DNA of 64,000 nt from Bugulina stolonifera (GCA_935421135.1 OW285192.1:9569501-9633500); one strand, 5' to 3'; counted from the stretch's first letter, positions 37,743 to 50,395 are shown. The notes: a model not told the origin generated them from the sequence alone. A program made the numbers and translations.

Positions 37743-40700
37743 TTGGAACTAGAACGAACCGTAGCTCAGATTATTTAACAAAGTGATTTATATTAGACCT
37801 CTTTTAGCCATCCAACTTAAATGGAGTAGGCAGAATTTGGTTAAAGTAATTCCAGAAGTAGAGTAGTATATGGTCCCTTGACCTCCTTCTAGAAAATTCC
37901 AAGGAAGCTACCAGAAACCTTCTGCTATAAATAAAAATCAGGAACAATCCAAGTTTCCTTCCAATGTCTTGTGATGTATAAATTATGTGAAGCTGCAGCA
38001 GCTATTAGCAAAGCCTATACAAAAGCTTCTAAGCAAGGTCTTGTGGCCAATAGCTGTCGCTGTCCAATCAGGATTATTCTTTAATATCTACTAGCCAATA
38101 GGGTGCCTAGTTTAAAAGAATGATAATTAGCTCCTCTTGACTAACAGCCCTCTAATTATAAGTACTGATTGGTCTCCCAGGATGGACAATACAGTTTCTC
38201 ACATTATGTCCCGAACTAAGGGCTATTAAATTATGCCACAAGTTGGCCATGAAAGGCTGGGATTTCTCATAATGATGTGTCAATTGATAAACATTATTTT
38301 CTATTAAGACATCAGTGAGAAATATTCCCTTCCCAAAGTTATGAGTAGCTAATCGGCACTCTTCAATTTGGAGTCAGATTCAACTTCTATCATATTTTGC
38401 TACTTGAGTAGATAGGTCTACACCAAAATTAGCATAGTTTGAAACAACCAAAATGAGTGGAAAGTTTTATAATTAATAATATAGGTATACTTATAGGCTT
38501 ATAATTTCACACAAGATATCGTAATGCTAGACCAACTAGTAATTATATTATAATTTCTTACTGTATATTTTAAGCTGTTTTAAATCGAGCATCCAGAAAT
38601 TTGAAAAGTCGTTCACTCTACAGCAGAAAATGGTTATCCTTGACCTGATAACACAATAACACATGGCTTCTGGTGGTTAAAACCTTGCTTGCTGGCTGAT
38701 TGTTTATTTACATGTAGTTAGACAGCTTGAGAACTATCTAATCTTTTTATCCTATGAGTTTAAAGTCGACTTGTATACAAACGTCTGAAAAGGCATCGTA
38801 TTGAGGTGAGAATTAGTTTTGTCAACATTTTAATGAGCTGTAATACATACAAGTGAGGTGTAATCCGTTAGGAGTGTTTGAAGTTAACCTGTATGTTGTT
38901 TATATATTTATTTAGTTGGTTTATTTGCATTACTTAGCTACTGGCAGAATACTGATTAGCTACATGTGTATATTATTATATACTGTATAACTATACAAGT
39001 GAGCCATTGTACAAATGTAATTAAATGTAACATGTTCGCTCTATTCCCTAATGATTGTCAATCCAGTCAGCTAAAAGAATAATATAACTGTGAAGGAAAC
39101 TGACAGTCTCACCAAGTTTTCCTTAAGGTAGCTTTGCAAACAAAATTCACTCAAAATTTAATTCAAAGCTGAAATTTTGAATCCATCAGGAGCAGATAAT
39201 TATGCCACAAATCCATCAGCAAAACCAATCAAAACTTTCTACTTTTGTCTTACAAGTAACTAGGATGGGTTGATGAACTCAGGATAGCTTGTTTAGCCAA
39301 GAAAAATCTCATTCCATTAGCACTTTAGGTCTAAATCAAGGATCGCAACCAGTTTAGTCAGTCTTTTTCATCTTGGCCAATCCATGGAGTTATTACCTAT
39401 GGCTATATGGTTCTATATATTTATTTTATTTCGGTGTAAAACTTTGTAAGCATGCAACTTAGCATGCATATAAACATGTATTTTGGGATATTTAGTAAAC
39501 ATGGCTTGACAACAGCATGTGAATATACTCGTAGGTTGAAATTTTACACATGTTTTTGTTCACAAAATCCTACTAAAGCCCGGACACAACATGTTTGCTT
39601 GCATACAGCGAGGGATATGCTATACATATCTGTGCTGCATGTTTAGGGGAACTGGAGATTAAAAGGTCACTTTCTAAGAGAGACATACATTTTCCTGGAA
39701 ATCCTGAACATATACACCAATTAGGACAAAGAGAAAGTGACAGATTTAATTTGTAGAAGAATTCTGAAGTAGTTATACAGGATATTATACTTCTATATGC
39801 TATTGTCAGGTGTTAAAAGACACCTACTTGAACTACTCTTTATCCATGTTCAAGTGGACCTCAGTTTACATTGTGGGTACATAGGCTACGTATAAGTATC
39901 CATTTGAACAAGCTAACACATGGCTCTAAAACACTGCACTCTTTTGTTATAAACAACAACACATTGTGCATAAAAAATTAACATGTGTTGAGCATTATAC
40001 TTTATACTGAGCTGAGTACAGGGTCAGATTAAACTGATATAGTAAATAATTAGTAATGAACCAAAATCTGATAATTGTGCTATATGCTTAGTTTTGCTTA
40101 CTATGGTTGGGGATAAATAGTATAGGCTCTGATGACTGATAACTGCCCAAGAAATACAAAAACAGGCAACATTTTGGGATGTTTACCTCATAAATATCAT
40201 TAACATTTTCGATAACTGCAGTGCATTTATAAGCATTGCGCATGCATAGACATGTGATTTAGGCCTAGTCAACATTCAGCAATATAACATCCATGTCGGA
40301 TGGTCTAATGAAAGTTAATTAATAATTTAACTTGAAAAATAATTTATATCAACTCATATGGACATTCTGGTTAGTTTTTTGTAAATAACTATTATATAGC
40401 ATACATGTAGTTATGACATATTATTATGGAATCTTTTATTACGTCTGGGCCAGCAGCTAGACTATCATTCAGCTACTAGAAAGGACTACGTCTTCATAAT
40501 GTGAGAAAGAAGAAGCTGTAAAATATAACTGTTGATAAACAATTCCCTCATTGTTTAGTTTTATAGTAAACACATCTGTTCTCTACAGCAGAACAAATGA
40601 ATTTTCTTAAATCAGTATACCTATTATTTACAGTCAAATAAATCAGTTGATAGAAACCAGTTACTGAAATTGATACCTTGAGTAATACTAAATACGTACT

Positions 40701-43282
40701 GACCTGAATGTAATAAACTATCTATAATCAACATCCTCTGACATCTTTTAGTTTTATGTAACAGATCTGTCCTATCAACTTGAAACACCAACAATTTCCT
40801 TAGAATGTAAATAGTATGCCTATATTGTGTCACATGACTTAAAGTTATGTGCAGCTCTCTGATATATACTGTATATAGTTTTATTTTTCTTCCAAGTAAT
40901 AGTCATGTAGTTTGAAACGTCATCAAAATTGGTTAAAAAATCGCGATTGCCTCCTTCATATACATGTATATGGCAGTTAAGGGCGGAGAAATTCTATTGT
41001 ATATCAGTCTCAAGGTATCCCTTTCTATTTATAACCTCTGTTTAAATATCGATATACAAGAGTATAACAACAATAATCATTTGAAAATAAACAAACTAAC
41101 AAGTCCCAGCTACTTGTCTATAATCCCATTACTCGGCTTAAACCAACCATAACTCTAGAGTTGACTTGTCTGACAAACTGTATAACAAAGCTAGATTGAT
41201 AATAAGCAAGTACCGCTGCCTCTGCCTGAAGCAGTAATTACTTTAGCAGTAACTACAATATATTTATTGAATTAAGTCTGCGCTGCTTATCAGGATGTAC
41301 ACAGCATGGGTTGTACCACAATAAAGCACCAGTTTGTATACTCATAACATTAGCCCAGTATCTACACTAACTAACCACTTAGATCTTGTACTCATATAAA
41401 CAAGGATTATACACATGTAGTAGTACTGTAGTGTAGTCATGCTGGGACATGAGTACATGATAACAATATACTACACTTACTATACTAATAATTCAAATGA
41501 AACACATTATTTTTCAATAATAATGAACTTGTATTAAAGTATCAATGTAATTAGATACACATAATTTGGAGTTATCTCCTCTCTTCTCTTTTGGGTGGAA
41601 ATGGGAAAACCTAATAGTATAGTGTTTATGAAAAGAACATTGCTTAAACTAAATGGTAAAAGTGGTTGTGTTTATATCAGTGCTAGAGGTGAAACAAATA
41701 AAGTGGGATATTCTAATGATGTATGTAATTACGACAGTGCGCATCCTTGAAGTAGAGATGGATATATACCTTCATGCACCCAGATGACTAACACTAGTTC
41801 ACAGTAGAAGTAATAGAAAATATGCAAAATGTATGTTTTATACCTTTACTTCTTAACTAAGCCCCAACATAATTATTTTATTTCTTGCTTCAGTCATTCC
41901 TTGCAGCACACACTGTAAGAGGAGGGAGTCGTGCTCTCTTTTCTTACACTACACACTAATGATGAAGGAGTTGTGTGCTCACATTGCTTGTATGTGTGTG
42001 TGTGCCTGCTTAGCTCTTTCTAAAACTGACAATGTAGAATAGTAGTATGTTTTACATTTATCCCTGTGTTCTGTCTATGTAGATTTATTTTATGCAATGC
42101 GGTAAAGTTTATAGATTTTGTGAAGTTGTCTTCTCTCTTGTCCGCTTTGACTATCTCCTGATCACGGAGCAAAACACACGTGTACATGAAACATATGGTT
42201 TGTTATTTGTACACCAGTCTATACAGGTACATGTTGGCCATATCACATAGTACCAGTGCAGCACTGCCATCATAGCAGCTTCCCTGACTCATATCTCTAG
42301 CCTGGGTTCTCGGGCCAAAATTTTAGGAGAGTAGATGGGCGATTAATTATACACCTAAATACAACTATAGACTAAAGGTTCAGAGGCCATGAGATTTGAC
42401 AGAATGACTTCGTTGTTCATTGGCATGTGGCTCTATAGGAAAGGGGTACTACCAGCCCACTGGTGTGCTTGATAGAAATCTAGCCAATAACATTGACTGG
42501 TTTCTATTGAATTATGTAATTGGAGTCGTTGTATCTCATATTAACCAATTACAACAGCACTCCGTAGTGCTGGTGACTGAAAACTTTTACACAGCTGAAC
42601 AAACGGCTCGCCAATTTACCCTAGAATGAGGCTCTGTCGGCTGAAAAAGAACAATTGGCCACTTGTGTAGTGAAATGTATGCGGTCTATAATATTTGCTG
42701 CGTGCATGTGAATGCAAGCCATGGACTGCATGGCACAAACATTAGATACGGCTACACTACTACCAGTAACTTTGTGCTGATGCTGTGGACAATCATTATA
42801 TTTATTAATAACCACTACAATCTACTAGTGTCTTGTGGACTAAATACTGATAACATGATAAGAATACTCTTATAGCTTTATATCTCAGCTCTCTGTCCAG
42901 TACTTGACCTATAGACTCTATGAATTGGCCTATCACTCATTTTAAAATGTTTGGCACTAAGGCTAGAATATGTGCATTACGTTTGTATAGTATAGCAACT
43001 CTCTACATGTGCTTGCTAAGCATATGCCAAGTACCTGACACACCTTGCCATAATTTATCAAATCACATTAGTTTCGTCCAACAGTTGCAATATACATGTA
43101 TATGAACTACGAGTATATAGCAGCCGTCACTAGTTTGTAGTAACTACCATCACTACCAGCAGTATACTAGTAACCAGATAGAGGAGTGTGCAAAGGTAAG
43201 TATAGGCTACTGGCTGCTAAAAGCTGTAGACTTGCTCTCACAACATTTACTTATATTGAATTGAACCATGATAGTGTTATAT
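37743..43282. other. Long intergenic region upstream of two divergent genes
   Basis: This 5.5-kb stretch separates the divergent protocadherin-like gene (minus) and acyltransferase gene A (plus). It must carry the promoter of the former, but no core element is clear. Short open frames (for example near 39452, 40624 and 42420) show no domain or splice support. Confidence 0.45.
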
Positions 43283-43957
43283 TGTAATGGTTTCTGTGAT
43301 TTGGTGCGGTCGTCCTTGGACGACTACCGACTCAGAATTGAAGTGCCTATGAGTGGTGCTAGGACTTCGCATTACATGAAAGATCGAGCGGTCTCAGTAG
43401 CCCAATAACTACCAGAGACGACCCATCTGGTCCCAAGTCTGACCTTCAGACTATACTTTGAAAGAGAGTGATCCGACCTAGTAGGCGGTTCGCTAAGCGA
43501 ATGACCTGACAAAAGGAAGTGGAAGTCTCTGTATCAAGTATAGATGTGTCTTTATTGAAAGCCAAGTGAAGACTGAGACAATGAACAGTGAAACAATGCC
43601 CTTTATATAGTATAAGGACTTCCGCCTGACGTAGTGTCGAGAAAAGACGACATAAGGTCGTCCGGAAGTTGCGCAACAACATGGCCACCGGAAGCCCGAC
43701 GGCCGACCCAAAATGGGTCGGGTTCTACAAAAGTTGCTTATAATGGTCCAATTCATGTACAAAATGAATATCAAGTAATTCTGAGAGGTCGGGCCTCTGT
43801 ACATGGGTATAAAAGGCATTAAAAGACTTAGTAATAATTATACAAGTATATACAATCATATAGAAGGTACACAAGGTAGAATGCAAGCAAGTATATACAT
43901 GTAAGCACACATAATAATGAGTGTCAGGTGTAAGAGACGACTGTGCGTACCATTACA
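43283..43957 (-). mobile_element. Probable solo LTR, copy 1
   Basis: A 675-bp unit starts TGTAATGG and ends CCATTACA, and ATAT flanks both sides (43279-43282 and 43958-43961). On the minus strand it contains TATATAAAG near 43601 and AATAAA at 43551-43556, the order expected of an LTR. No internal retrotransposon region adjoins it. A related unit lies at 59353 onward. Confidence 0.72.
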
Positions 43958-44200
43958 ATATGCAACCAGTTAGCCAATCATTGCAAATGAATACAATAAT
44001 ATTATAGTTTTGCTTTCTATGACCAAGTCTAAACCATTAAGGTATTAAATTGATATTAACATAGCAAAGTATCTGCAAAGTACAGAAGTGATTCATTTAG
44101 TGTGTCTATGTTTTGAATGTCTAGACTGTCTAGAGTGTCTAGATTTGAATATTTACCTCTGTTTATTGCATAATTTAGTCCACATGCATATACAGGGATC

Positions 44201-46903
44201 ATGGTGAAAATACTTGGTATTGAAGTTGTCCCTCTTGTCATCCCGATAGAAAGGCGTCTCCAAACATTGGCCGTGATTCAAGGTATTGTTACGTTTCTGT
44301 TTGGAGGCATAATATGCTCAGTGTTGCTGGTAGCTCTCTTATTTACAAGGTAAGATAATCCTTACAGTAAAAGACATTCCATAGAATATAATGTGGTATG
44401 ACAACTCTAATGAACATAATATGTTGAATATTTTACATGTTGTATATCTTCATTGTTGATTCAGGTATTACAGAAACGTGTAATTATAGAGCGTTGTGAA
44501 ATTGTACACAAGTATTTGAGTAGTGGAATGAGTTAGGTTTGTGTATAAGATTTAGTGAAATACATCAAGTTACTGATGCTCATGGAAGACTAATGCTAAT
44601 AATATTGTCAGACATTATGTGAAAATACTGAGTATAATATACTGTAATAAGACTTATATTTCTGCATGTATATTTTCCATTAGGATGTGGCCTTTAGCAG
44701 TTATTTACTTGGCATGGTACGTCTACGATAGGAAGACACCCCACTCTGGCAGTAGAAGATCTAAGGCTATGAGAAATTGGACGATATGGAAATATTTCAG
44801 AGATTTCTTTCCTTTAAAATTAATAAAAACCTACAACCTTGACCCGGATAAGAACTACCTGTTTGCATGCCATCCACACGGTGTACTTTGTGTCAGCCAT
44901 TTTGGTAGTTTTGCAACTGAAGCTACAGAATTTAGTAAATTATTTCCTGGCATCGACCCACATCTCATTGTACTTGACGGTCATTTTCAGTTCCCACTCT
45001 ACAGAGACTATATTATGGGATATGGTGAGTAACAGCGCCACTTACAGAATGTCATTTGTTTATACTGTTTATACGTAGTATTGCCTTGACACAGTAGACT
45101 GAGCTCTTCAACCCTGAAGGTGATTAGTAGAGGTAATGGATAGGAATGTGTTAGGCTGATTGACTGCTGTGCATACTTGTTACACACCATTATAAACTCA
45201 ATTCAAATGGATTCATTAGCTATTGACTAAACTTCAAAGTTGTCTTCTCTTAAAGAAGGAAGCAGTAATGAATTCGGAAGAGGACAACTTCGAATTGCAA
45301 TCAAAAGCTTACATTTGTATGAGCTAGTCTAGACATCTGGACTACTAGTCTAAACCAATTAGTGACAACATTATGTAGGGCTTACTGTTTGGTCTAGTGT
45401 ATTGATAGAACTAAACTGCACTTACATTGTAGTGATTCATGACTGTGAGTGCAAATGTACATACAAATATAATATAATATTTCTATATACAAGTAAATCA
45501 TATTCTTTGCATAGTATAAAATAATTAGGACGTTGAAATGATTGCATTTGAAATAGCTTCACACAGTAATATGGGTAATTGCTTTCCAGGTATCTGTGGA
45601 TGTAATAAGAAGAGTCTGGAATATATCCTCAGTTCCAAAGGGACAGGAAATGCAGCATGTTTAGCTGTCGGAGGAGCAGTAGAGGCTCTGGAAGCTCACC
45701 CTGGACATTTTACTCTCAACTTGGCCAACAAGAAAGGTTTCATCAAAAGTGCTTTAAGGACTGGGTAAGTATTTAGTTCTAGCCATTGAACAAACCACAA
45801 GATAAGTGTACATGCATATTTGTTTCCTGACAAGAAATCAGGAGCAAACAACTTCAATACACCACCTTACTGCCACCCAACATGAGTATACTAGCTTCTA
45901 ATTGATGTAGCAGTTCATCTGATGTTTTGTTGTAGAGCATCTATCGTACCTGTGTTCAGCTTTGGTGAAAATGAGGTCTATACTCAAGTGAATAATCCAC
46001 TTGGATCAAAGGTCAGACAACTCCAAAACTTTCTAACGAAATATTTGGGATTTTCCCCTCCACTATTTCATGGAAGAGGAGTATTCAACTACAGTTTTGG
46101 TTTGCTACCATATAGAAAACCCGTGACTACAGTAGGTAAGGATAAGCATATATAAATACATAATTGGGTCTGTTTAGTATGTCTACTAGGACTACAGTTT
46201 GAGACTACGAATAGGCAAAGCTACAACTTTACAGGCAATCATCTAGATAAATTGTTTTTGATATACCTTTGATTTTGTGAAGAGATAACATTAAAAGAGC
46301 AGTTCTATTTAACTGTACAATGTATAATTCTAAGCTTGAGTACTAATATAATTACGTGTACATTGTATGTAAAAGTTGGCGATTCTACTTTCAAGTTATC
46401 TTCCTCAATAAGTAAATTGGTAGAAAACTTGAACATTGGTGCTAGTAAGTTCAGCATTTTCAGTTTAATATACAGATTCACCAACTCACGGTACAAATCT
46501 GACAAAAATTGTTATTGTTTTTAGCGGTGACATTTTTGTCACCTAATAACAATGGGTACTCATAAGCTATTGATGATAATTAGAAGTTGTTTTTTATCAA
46601 TTTCTCAATTTCTCTTCCAAAAGAAGACGAAGAGAAATTGAGAGAGGACAACTTCTAATTATCATCAATAGATTGTGAGTGCCCATGCTTATAACAGTCT
46701 TATTGTGATATTTCTAAGTAAGCAATTGCCCTGGGCTCTTTATTGCAGTTGGTAAGCCTATAGATGTCAAGCAGAACGCGGCGCCTACTAATGAAGAGAT
46801 CATTGAGCTGCACTCAGTCTATGTCAAGGCATTACAGGCTCTGTTTGAGGCGCACAAGGAAGAATATGGTGTACCAGAAGTAAAACATCTTAGCTTTATC
46901 TGA
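44201..46903 (+). CDS. DGAT2/MOGAT-family acyltransferase A
   Basis: Five exons (44201-44349, 44684-45024, 45590-45764, 45936-46135, 46749-46903) encode 339 aa, the usual length for this family. These ER membrane enzymes move an acyl group from acyl-CoA to mono- or diacylglycerol (or related alcohols) in triacylglycerol or wax synthesis. Two hydrophobic segments (about residues 23-48 and 51-64) form the membrane anchor. HPHG is the catalytic histidine motif (exon 2). Other family motifs present are GGAVEALEAHPG (exon 3), FSFGENE and HGRGVFNYSFGLLPYRKP (exon 4). The gene looks intact. Diacylglycerol and monoacylglycerol specificity cannot be told apart from this sequence. A transposon lies 254 bp downstream. 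Confidence 0.93.
45238..45290. repeat. Foldback repeat in intron 2 of acyltransferase A
   Basis: AAGTTGTCTTCTCT and AGAGGACAACTT face each other around a loop of about 27 bases. Confidence 0.75.
46567..46671. repeat. 105-bp near-perfect hairpin in intron 4 of acyltransferase A
   Basis: CTATTGATGATAATTAGAAG at the left faces its exact complement at the right end. TTTCTCAATTTCTCTTC pairs with GAAGAGAAATTGAGAGA further in. It is the longest member of the AGTTGTCCTCTC foldback family. Confidence 0.9.
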
Positions 46904-47151
46904 TGACTGATAAGAATCTGGACAATCTTATTGCAATTTTTTGGTCAGAGCATAAATTTATAGCCCATGCTGGTTGTTTGGAAAGTCGACATAGGGTGTG
47001 TGACTATGTGCCTCGACTTTTGCGGGCAAAGAAACAAGGGAACTCATAGCAAAAGAAGTTGATAAGTGAGAGAGGACAACGTGAAAACATAACTGCAAAC
47101 TGCATGCATATTCTGACGCTTTGCACACAAATGCGTTTGTTGTATGTTTTT

Positions 47152-47157
47152 AACAAT
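47152..47157. repeat. Target site duplication, left (AACAAT)
   Basis: AACAAT directly precedes the terminal AGTAGTATAGTC and recurs directly after the right end at 56776-56781. Six bases is the duplication length made by Polinton/Maverick integrases. Confidence 0.93.
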
Positions 47158-47701
47158 AGTAGTATAGTCAGTGCAGATCTACACAGACACCCGGCCCTTT
47201 CCGCGTCGTATTAGCCCTAGATCCAAAAACTCCCCGGGCGGACGACCACCCCACCCGTCCTCTCGCCCCTCCTCTCCCCTAAACCTCACTCTATGTGCAA
47301 AGCCCTAGAACCTACTCCCCCCCATCGCGGGTGGGGTTTCAAAAACCTCATCGGCTGTTCCGCGGAACCCAGTCTAAAGAGCAAACCCCTCGCCCCGTCC
47401 CACGGCTCGGGCGAGGGGGCGCGCGCGTACGCGCGCGCCCCCCCGCCCCGCGAACCCCACCCGTCCTCCCTCCACCCGTCCCCGCCCCTCCCCACCCCTC
47501 CCCACCCCAAACCCCTCCGCCTCGCCCTCCGCCTCGCGGCGGTTCTCGTTCGCGAGTCCAGCCGTGGCCCCACGCCCCCCGCCCCCCGCCCATCCCCCGC
47601 CCCTCCCCCGCCCTCCCGCCCCAACGACCCGTCGCGACCCTCGCGGGCGGACCGTCGGCTGGAGTAGGGTGAAGCGAAGGAAAATACGGGTTAGAGTAAT
47701 G
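47158..47701 (+). repeat. Left terminal inverted repeat, very GC-rich
   Basis: It begins AGTAGTATAGTCAGTGCAG and matches the complement of 56231-56775. It is dominated by C runs with a perfect 28-bp palindrome at 47415-47442 (core GCGCGTACGCGC). Surrounding host DNA is AT-rich. Long open frames here on both strands are a composition effect. Confidence 0.93.
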
Positions 47702-47755
47702 GTGTGTGATGTATTCTAGAATAGATGATATACGACTATGAAAATATGAGTCAGG

Positions 47756-48110
47756 GTAATGATACACGAGTTTGTTTTAATTTTCAATGCGTTTGAGAGT
47801 AATAATATAAAATCAATCGATAAAAAACTTGATATGTGACTACGAAAAATATGAGTAAGGGTAATGATACGCGAGTTTGTTTTAATTTTCAATACGTTTG
47901 AGAGTAATAATATAAAATCAAGCGATAAAAAACTTGATATACGACTATGAAAAATATGAGTAAGGGTAATGATACACGAGTTTGTTTTAATTTTCAATAC
48001 GTTTGAGAGTAATAATATAAAATCAATCGATAAAAACCGATATACGACTATGAAAAATATGAGTAAGGCTAACGATACACGAGTTTGAGAGTAATAATAT
48101 AAAATCAATT
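47756..48110. repeat. 105-bp AT-rich tandem repeat, about 3.5 units
   Basis: GATACACGAGTTTG-type strings recur at 47761, 47866, 47971 and 48074 (spacing 105, 105 and 103). The last unit is cut short. The array lies between the left inverted repeat and the 3' end of the minus-strand gene. Confidence 0.92.
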
Positions 48111-48153
48111 GATAAGTAGACACGAATGAGTGTGAATGACAAAAGTTTTTGCC

Positions 48154-49468
48154 TCAAAACTGTGCAGTGGCGGGGAGGAGACGCTCGCCGAGGATGGAGT
48201 CTAGAATGGCACAATCGTAGAATGTTCTCCCGCTCTTGGAAGTCTTCTGTCCCTTGTACACCATCACGGAGGGGAGGAGCTCTTTCATCGAAACTGCCAG
48301 ACGTCCCGGAAGGAAGACTTCTCCCTTTTTTTCTTCGTTTCCAATCCGGCACTCGTAGGTGGCAATGGAGTTGCTCGCATTATCACCATCACCGCATCTT
48401 GGGACGTATGTGGGTCGGAGCGCGGTCACCACCAGCACAGAACCAACGGGGAAGGAAGATAGCGTTTGCACTCGAAAAAATTCTTCCAACTGGGCCAAGG
48501 TCTTCTTTCTCAAGTCACCGGCCAGCTTTTTCATGGCTGCTCCTGGCAGGGAGCACACGCTCTCGATACGGTTGAATGTGTTTTGTCCTTTAGCGGTCTC
48601 CTGCTGTCCCAAGTACACCATGATCCTAGGTGGAAGGGTAAGGTCCTTTAGCTCCTCTTCTTTGACATCCGCTAGCTTGGGCATGGCGTGACGAATGTTG
48701 GTGTGAAAGCTGATGCAATGTCTCATCCCCTTGTCATCCACATAGCTTGCCCTGGCTAAGAATGCTTTTCCGAATGCCGTTTCAACCACCGAACCTCCAC
48801 TCACTTCTAGCACAGTTCCTGGCTCTAGCTCCGACAGCTTCACCGTTGTCTGCAGAGAGCTCCTCTTCTCCGCTCCCATGCTCCTACAATAATGAAAGTG
48901 GTGTATATAGATCCGACAAAGTGGTTAAACGGGAGAAAGATAGTACGGTAATTTATAGATATACGAATAGGGCTACTTACATTAGGGTTGCCGCCACTGC
49001 ACGAGCTTTCTCCAGGCTTAGTCCCCCGCTCTTTTTCTTCCCCTTGCAAGGGGACTTGGTAGCTTTTTTTCCCTTCGTCGTCTCACCACCATCCATTTCT
49101 TCCGTAGCCGTATCGGCTCCGTGGCCATCATCATCATCATCTGATATTACAATCACCTGGGGTTTCTTTTTTTTCTTAGCACAGATTTCATCTCCTTTTG
49201 GGTTCTTCCTCTTCTTGGTTGTTGTGGTCTCGCCCCTATCCGAGGCCCGCTCCGGGGAGGACGGAGAGTCCGCCATGTTAGAAAGATCCTTTCGGGCAAG
49301 ACTCCCCACTCCTATTATTTTCCCCTTCTTCCGTGCCTCTTTTAACGCATCCACCTCTTCTTTCCTCTTCTGACTGCACTCTTCTTCTTCAATAATTCCA
49401 TCCATTTGTGAGTCCGTTAAGCCCGCAAATAACTCTTCTTGGTTCTGGACTATGTTGTCAGTATCCAT
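48154..49468 (-). CDS. Transposon accessory protein, duplicated OB-like C-terminal domain
   Basis: Two exons (48981-49468 and 48154-48883) joined by a 97-bp GT-AG intron give 405 aa. Residues 1-160 are charged and probably disordered, with basic nuclear-signal-like runs (KKRK, KKKKK). VIVISDDDDD fits a SUMO-interacting motif. The rest has two similar halves: LEPGTVLEVSGG...PPRIMVYLGQ and FPVGSVLVVTAL...LPSVMVYKGQ, the second containing EVFLPGRLA. The short beta-rich pattern suggests an OB-fold-like single-strand DNA binding protein, which a protein-primed polymerase would need; this is inference without a database match. It is divergent from the polymerase gene and shares the inverted array between them. 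The start is the only ATG before the repeats, 84 bp below a TATAAA. Confidence 0.75.
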
Positions 49469-49551
49469 TGATAATGTACTATTGTAGTAGTGTTCCTGTA
49501 CAGTAGTGATGTGCTGAACTTTGAATGCTGAGACTGTGATCCCACTCTCCC

Positions 49552-49557
49552 TTTATA
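49552..49557 (-). promoter_or_regulatory. TATA box of the accessory gene
   Basis: TATAAAGGGAGAG on the minus strand lies 84 bp before the ATG at 49468, just inside the edge of the inverted array. Confidence 0.55.
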
Positions 49558-49606
49558 CATCTGCTCATTTCTTGACTCCTCCCTTTTTATTATCCAATCC
49601 CAATGT

Positions 49607-50343
49607 GTCCCGATGCATCCCGATGTGAATCCGAAGCTTCCCGATGCATCCCGATGTGATTCCGAAGCTTCCCGATGCATCCCGATGTGAATCCGAAGCT
49701 TCCCGATGCATCCCGATGTGATTCCGAAGCTTCCCGATGCATCCCGATGCATCCCGATGTGATTCCGAAGCTTCCCGATGCATCCCGATGTGAATCCGAA
49801 GCTTCCCGATGCATCCCGATGTGATTCCGAAGCTTCCCGATGCATCCCGATGTGATTCCGAAGCTTCCCGATGCATCCCGATGCATCCCGATGCATCCCG
49901 ATGTGAATCCGAAGCTTCCCGATACATCCCGATGTGATTCCGAAGCTTCCCGATGCATCCCGATGTGATTCCGAAGCTTCCCGATGCATCCCGATGTGTC
50001 CCGATGTGTCAATTCACATCGGGGTGCATCGGGATGCATCGGGATGCATCGGGAAGCTTCGGAATCACATCGGGATGCATCGGGAAGCTTCGGATTCACA
50101 TCGGGATGCATCGGGAAGCTTCGGAATCACATCGGGATGCATCGGGAAGCTTCGGATTCACATCGGGATGCATCGGGAAGCTTCGGAATCACATCGGGAT
50201 GCATCGGGAAGCTTCGGATTCACATCGGGATGCATCGGGAAGCTTCGGATTCACATCGGGATGCATCGGGAAGCTTCGGAATCACATCGGGATGCATCGG
50301 GAAGCTTCGGATTCACATCGGGATGCATCGGATTCACATCGGG
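49607..50343. repeat. Large inverted array of 31-bp units
   Basis: The left arm (about 49607-50010) holds 11 units of the type TCCGAAGCTTCCCGATGCAT. The right arm (about 50015-50343) holds 9 units of the complement. The arms meet at GATGTGTCAATTCACATC. Within each arm units alternate between GAATCC and GATTCC, and some carry extra CCCGATGCAT blocks. The whole can fold into a cruciform or hairpin of roughly 330-bp arms. It sits between the divergent promoters of the two transposon genes. Confidence 0.95.
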
Positions 50344-50395
50344 GTGGTATTGCCAAGGGTGGGGAAATGGTTAGACTCCGCCCACTGAATACTAC

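Noticed and set aside
43446..43910. Overlapping short frames on both strands
   Set aside because: They fall within the solo-LTR-like repeat and have no retroviral or other motifs.
47286..47767. Overlapping long frames rich in R, G and P on both strands (also at 56114-56647 and 60733-61248)
   Set aside because: They lie in the GC-rich inverted repeats where stop codons are rare, appear in several frames at once, and show only composition-driven residues.
49607..50343. CRISPR-like appearance of regularly spaced repeats
   Set aside because: There are no unique spacers; the units are contiguous, inverted halfway, and in an animal transposon.
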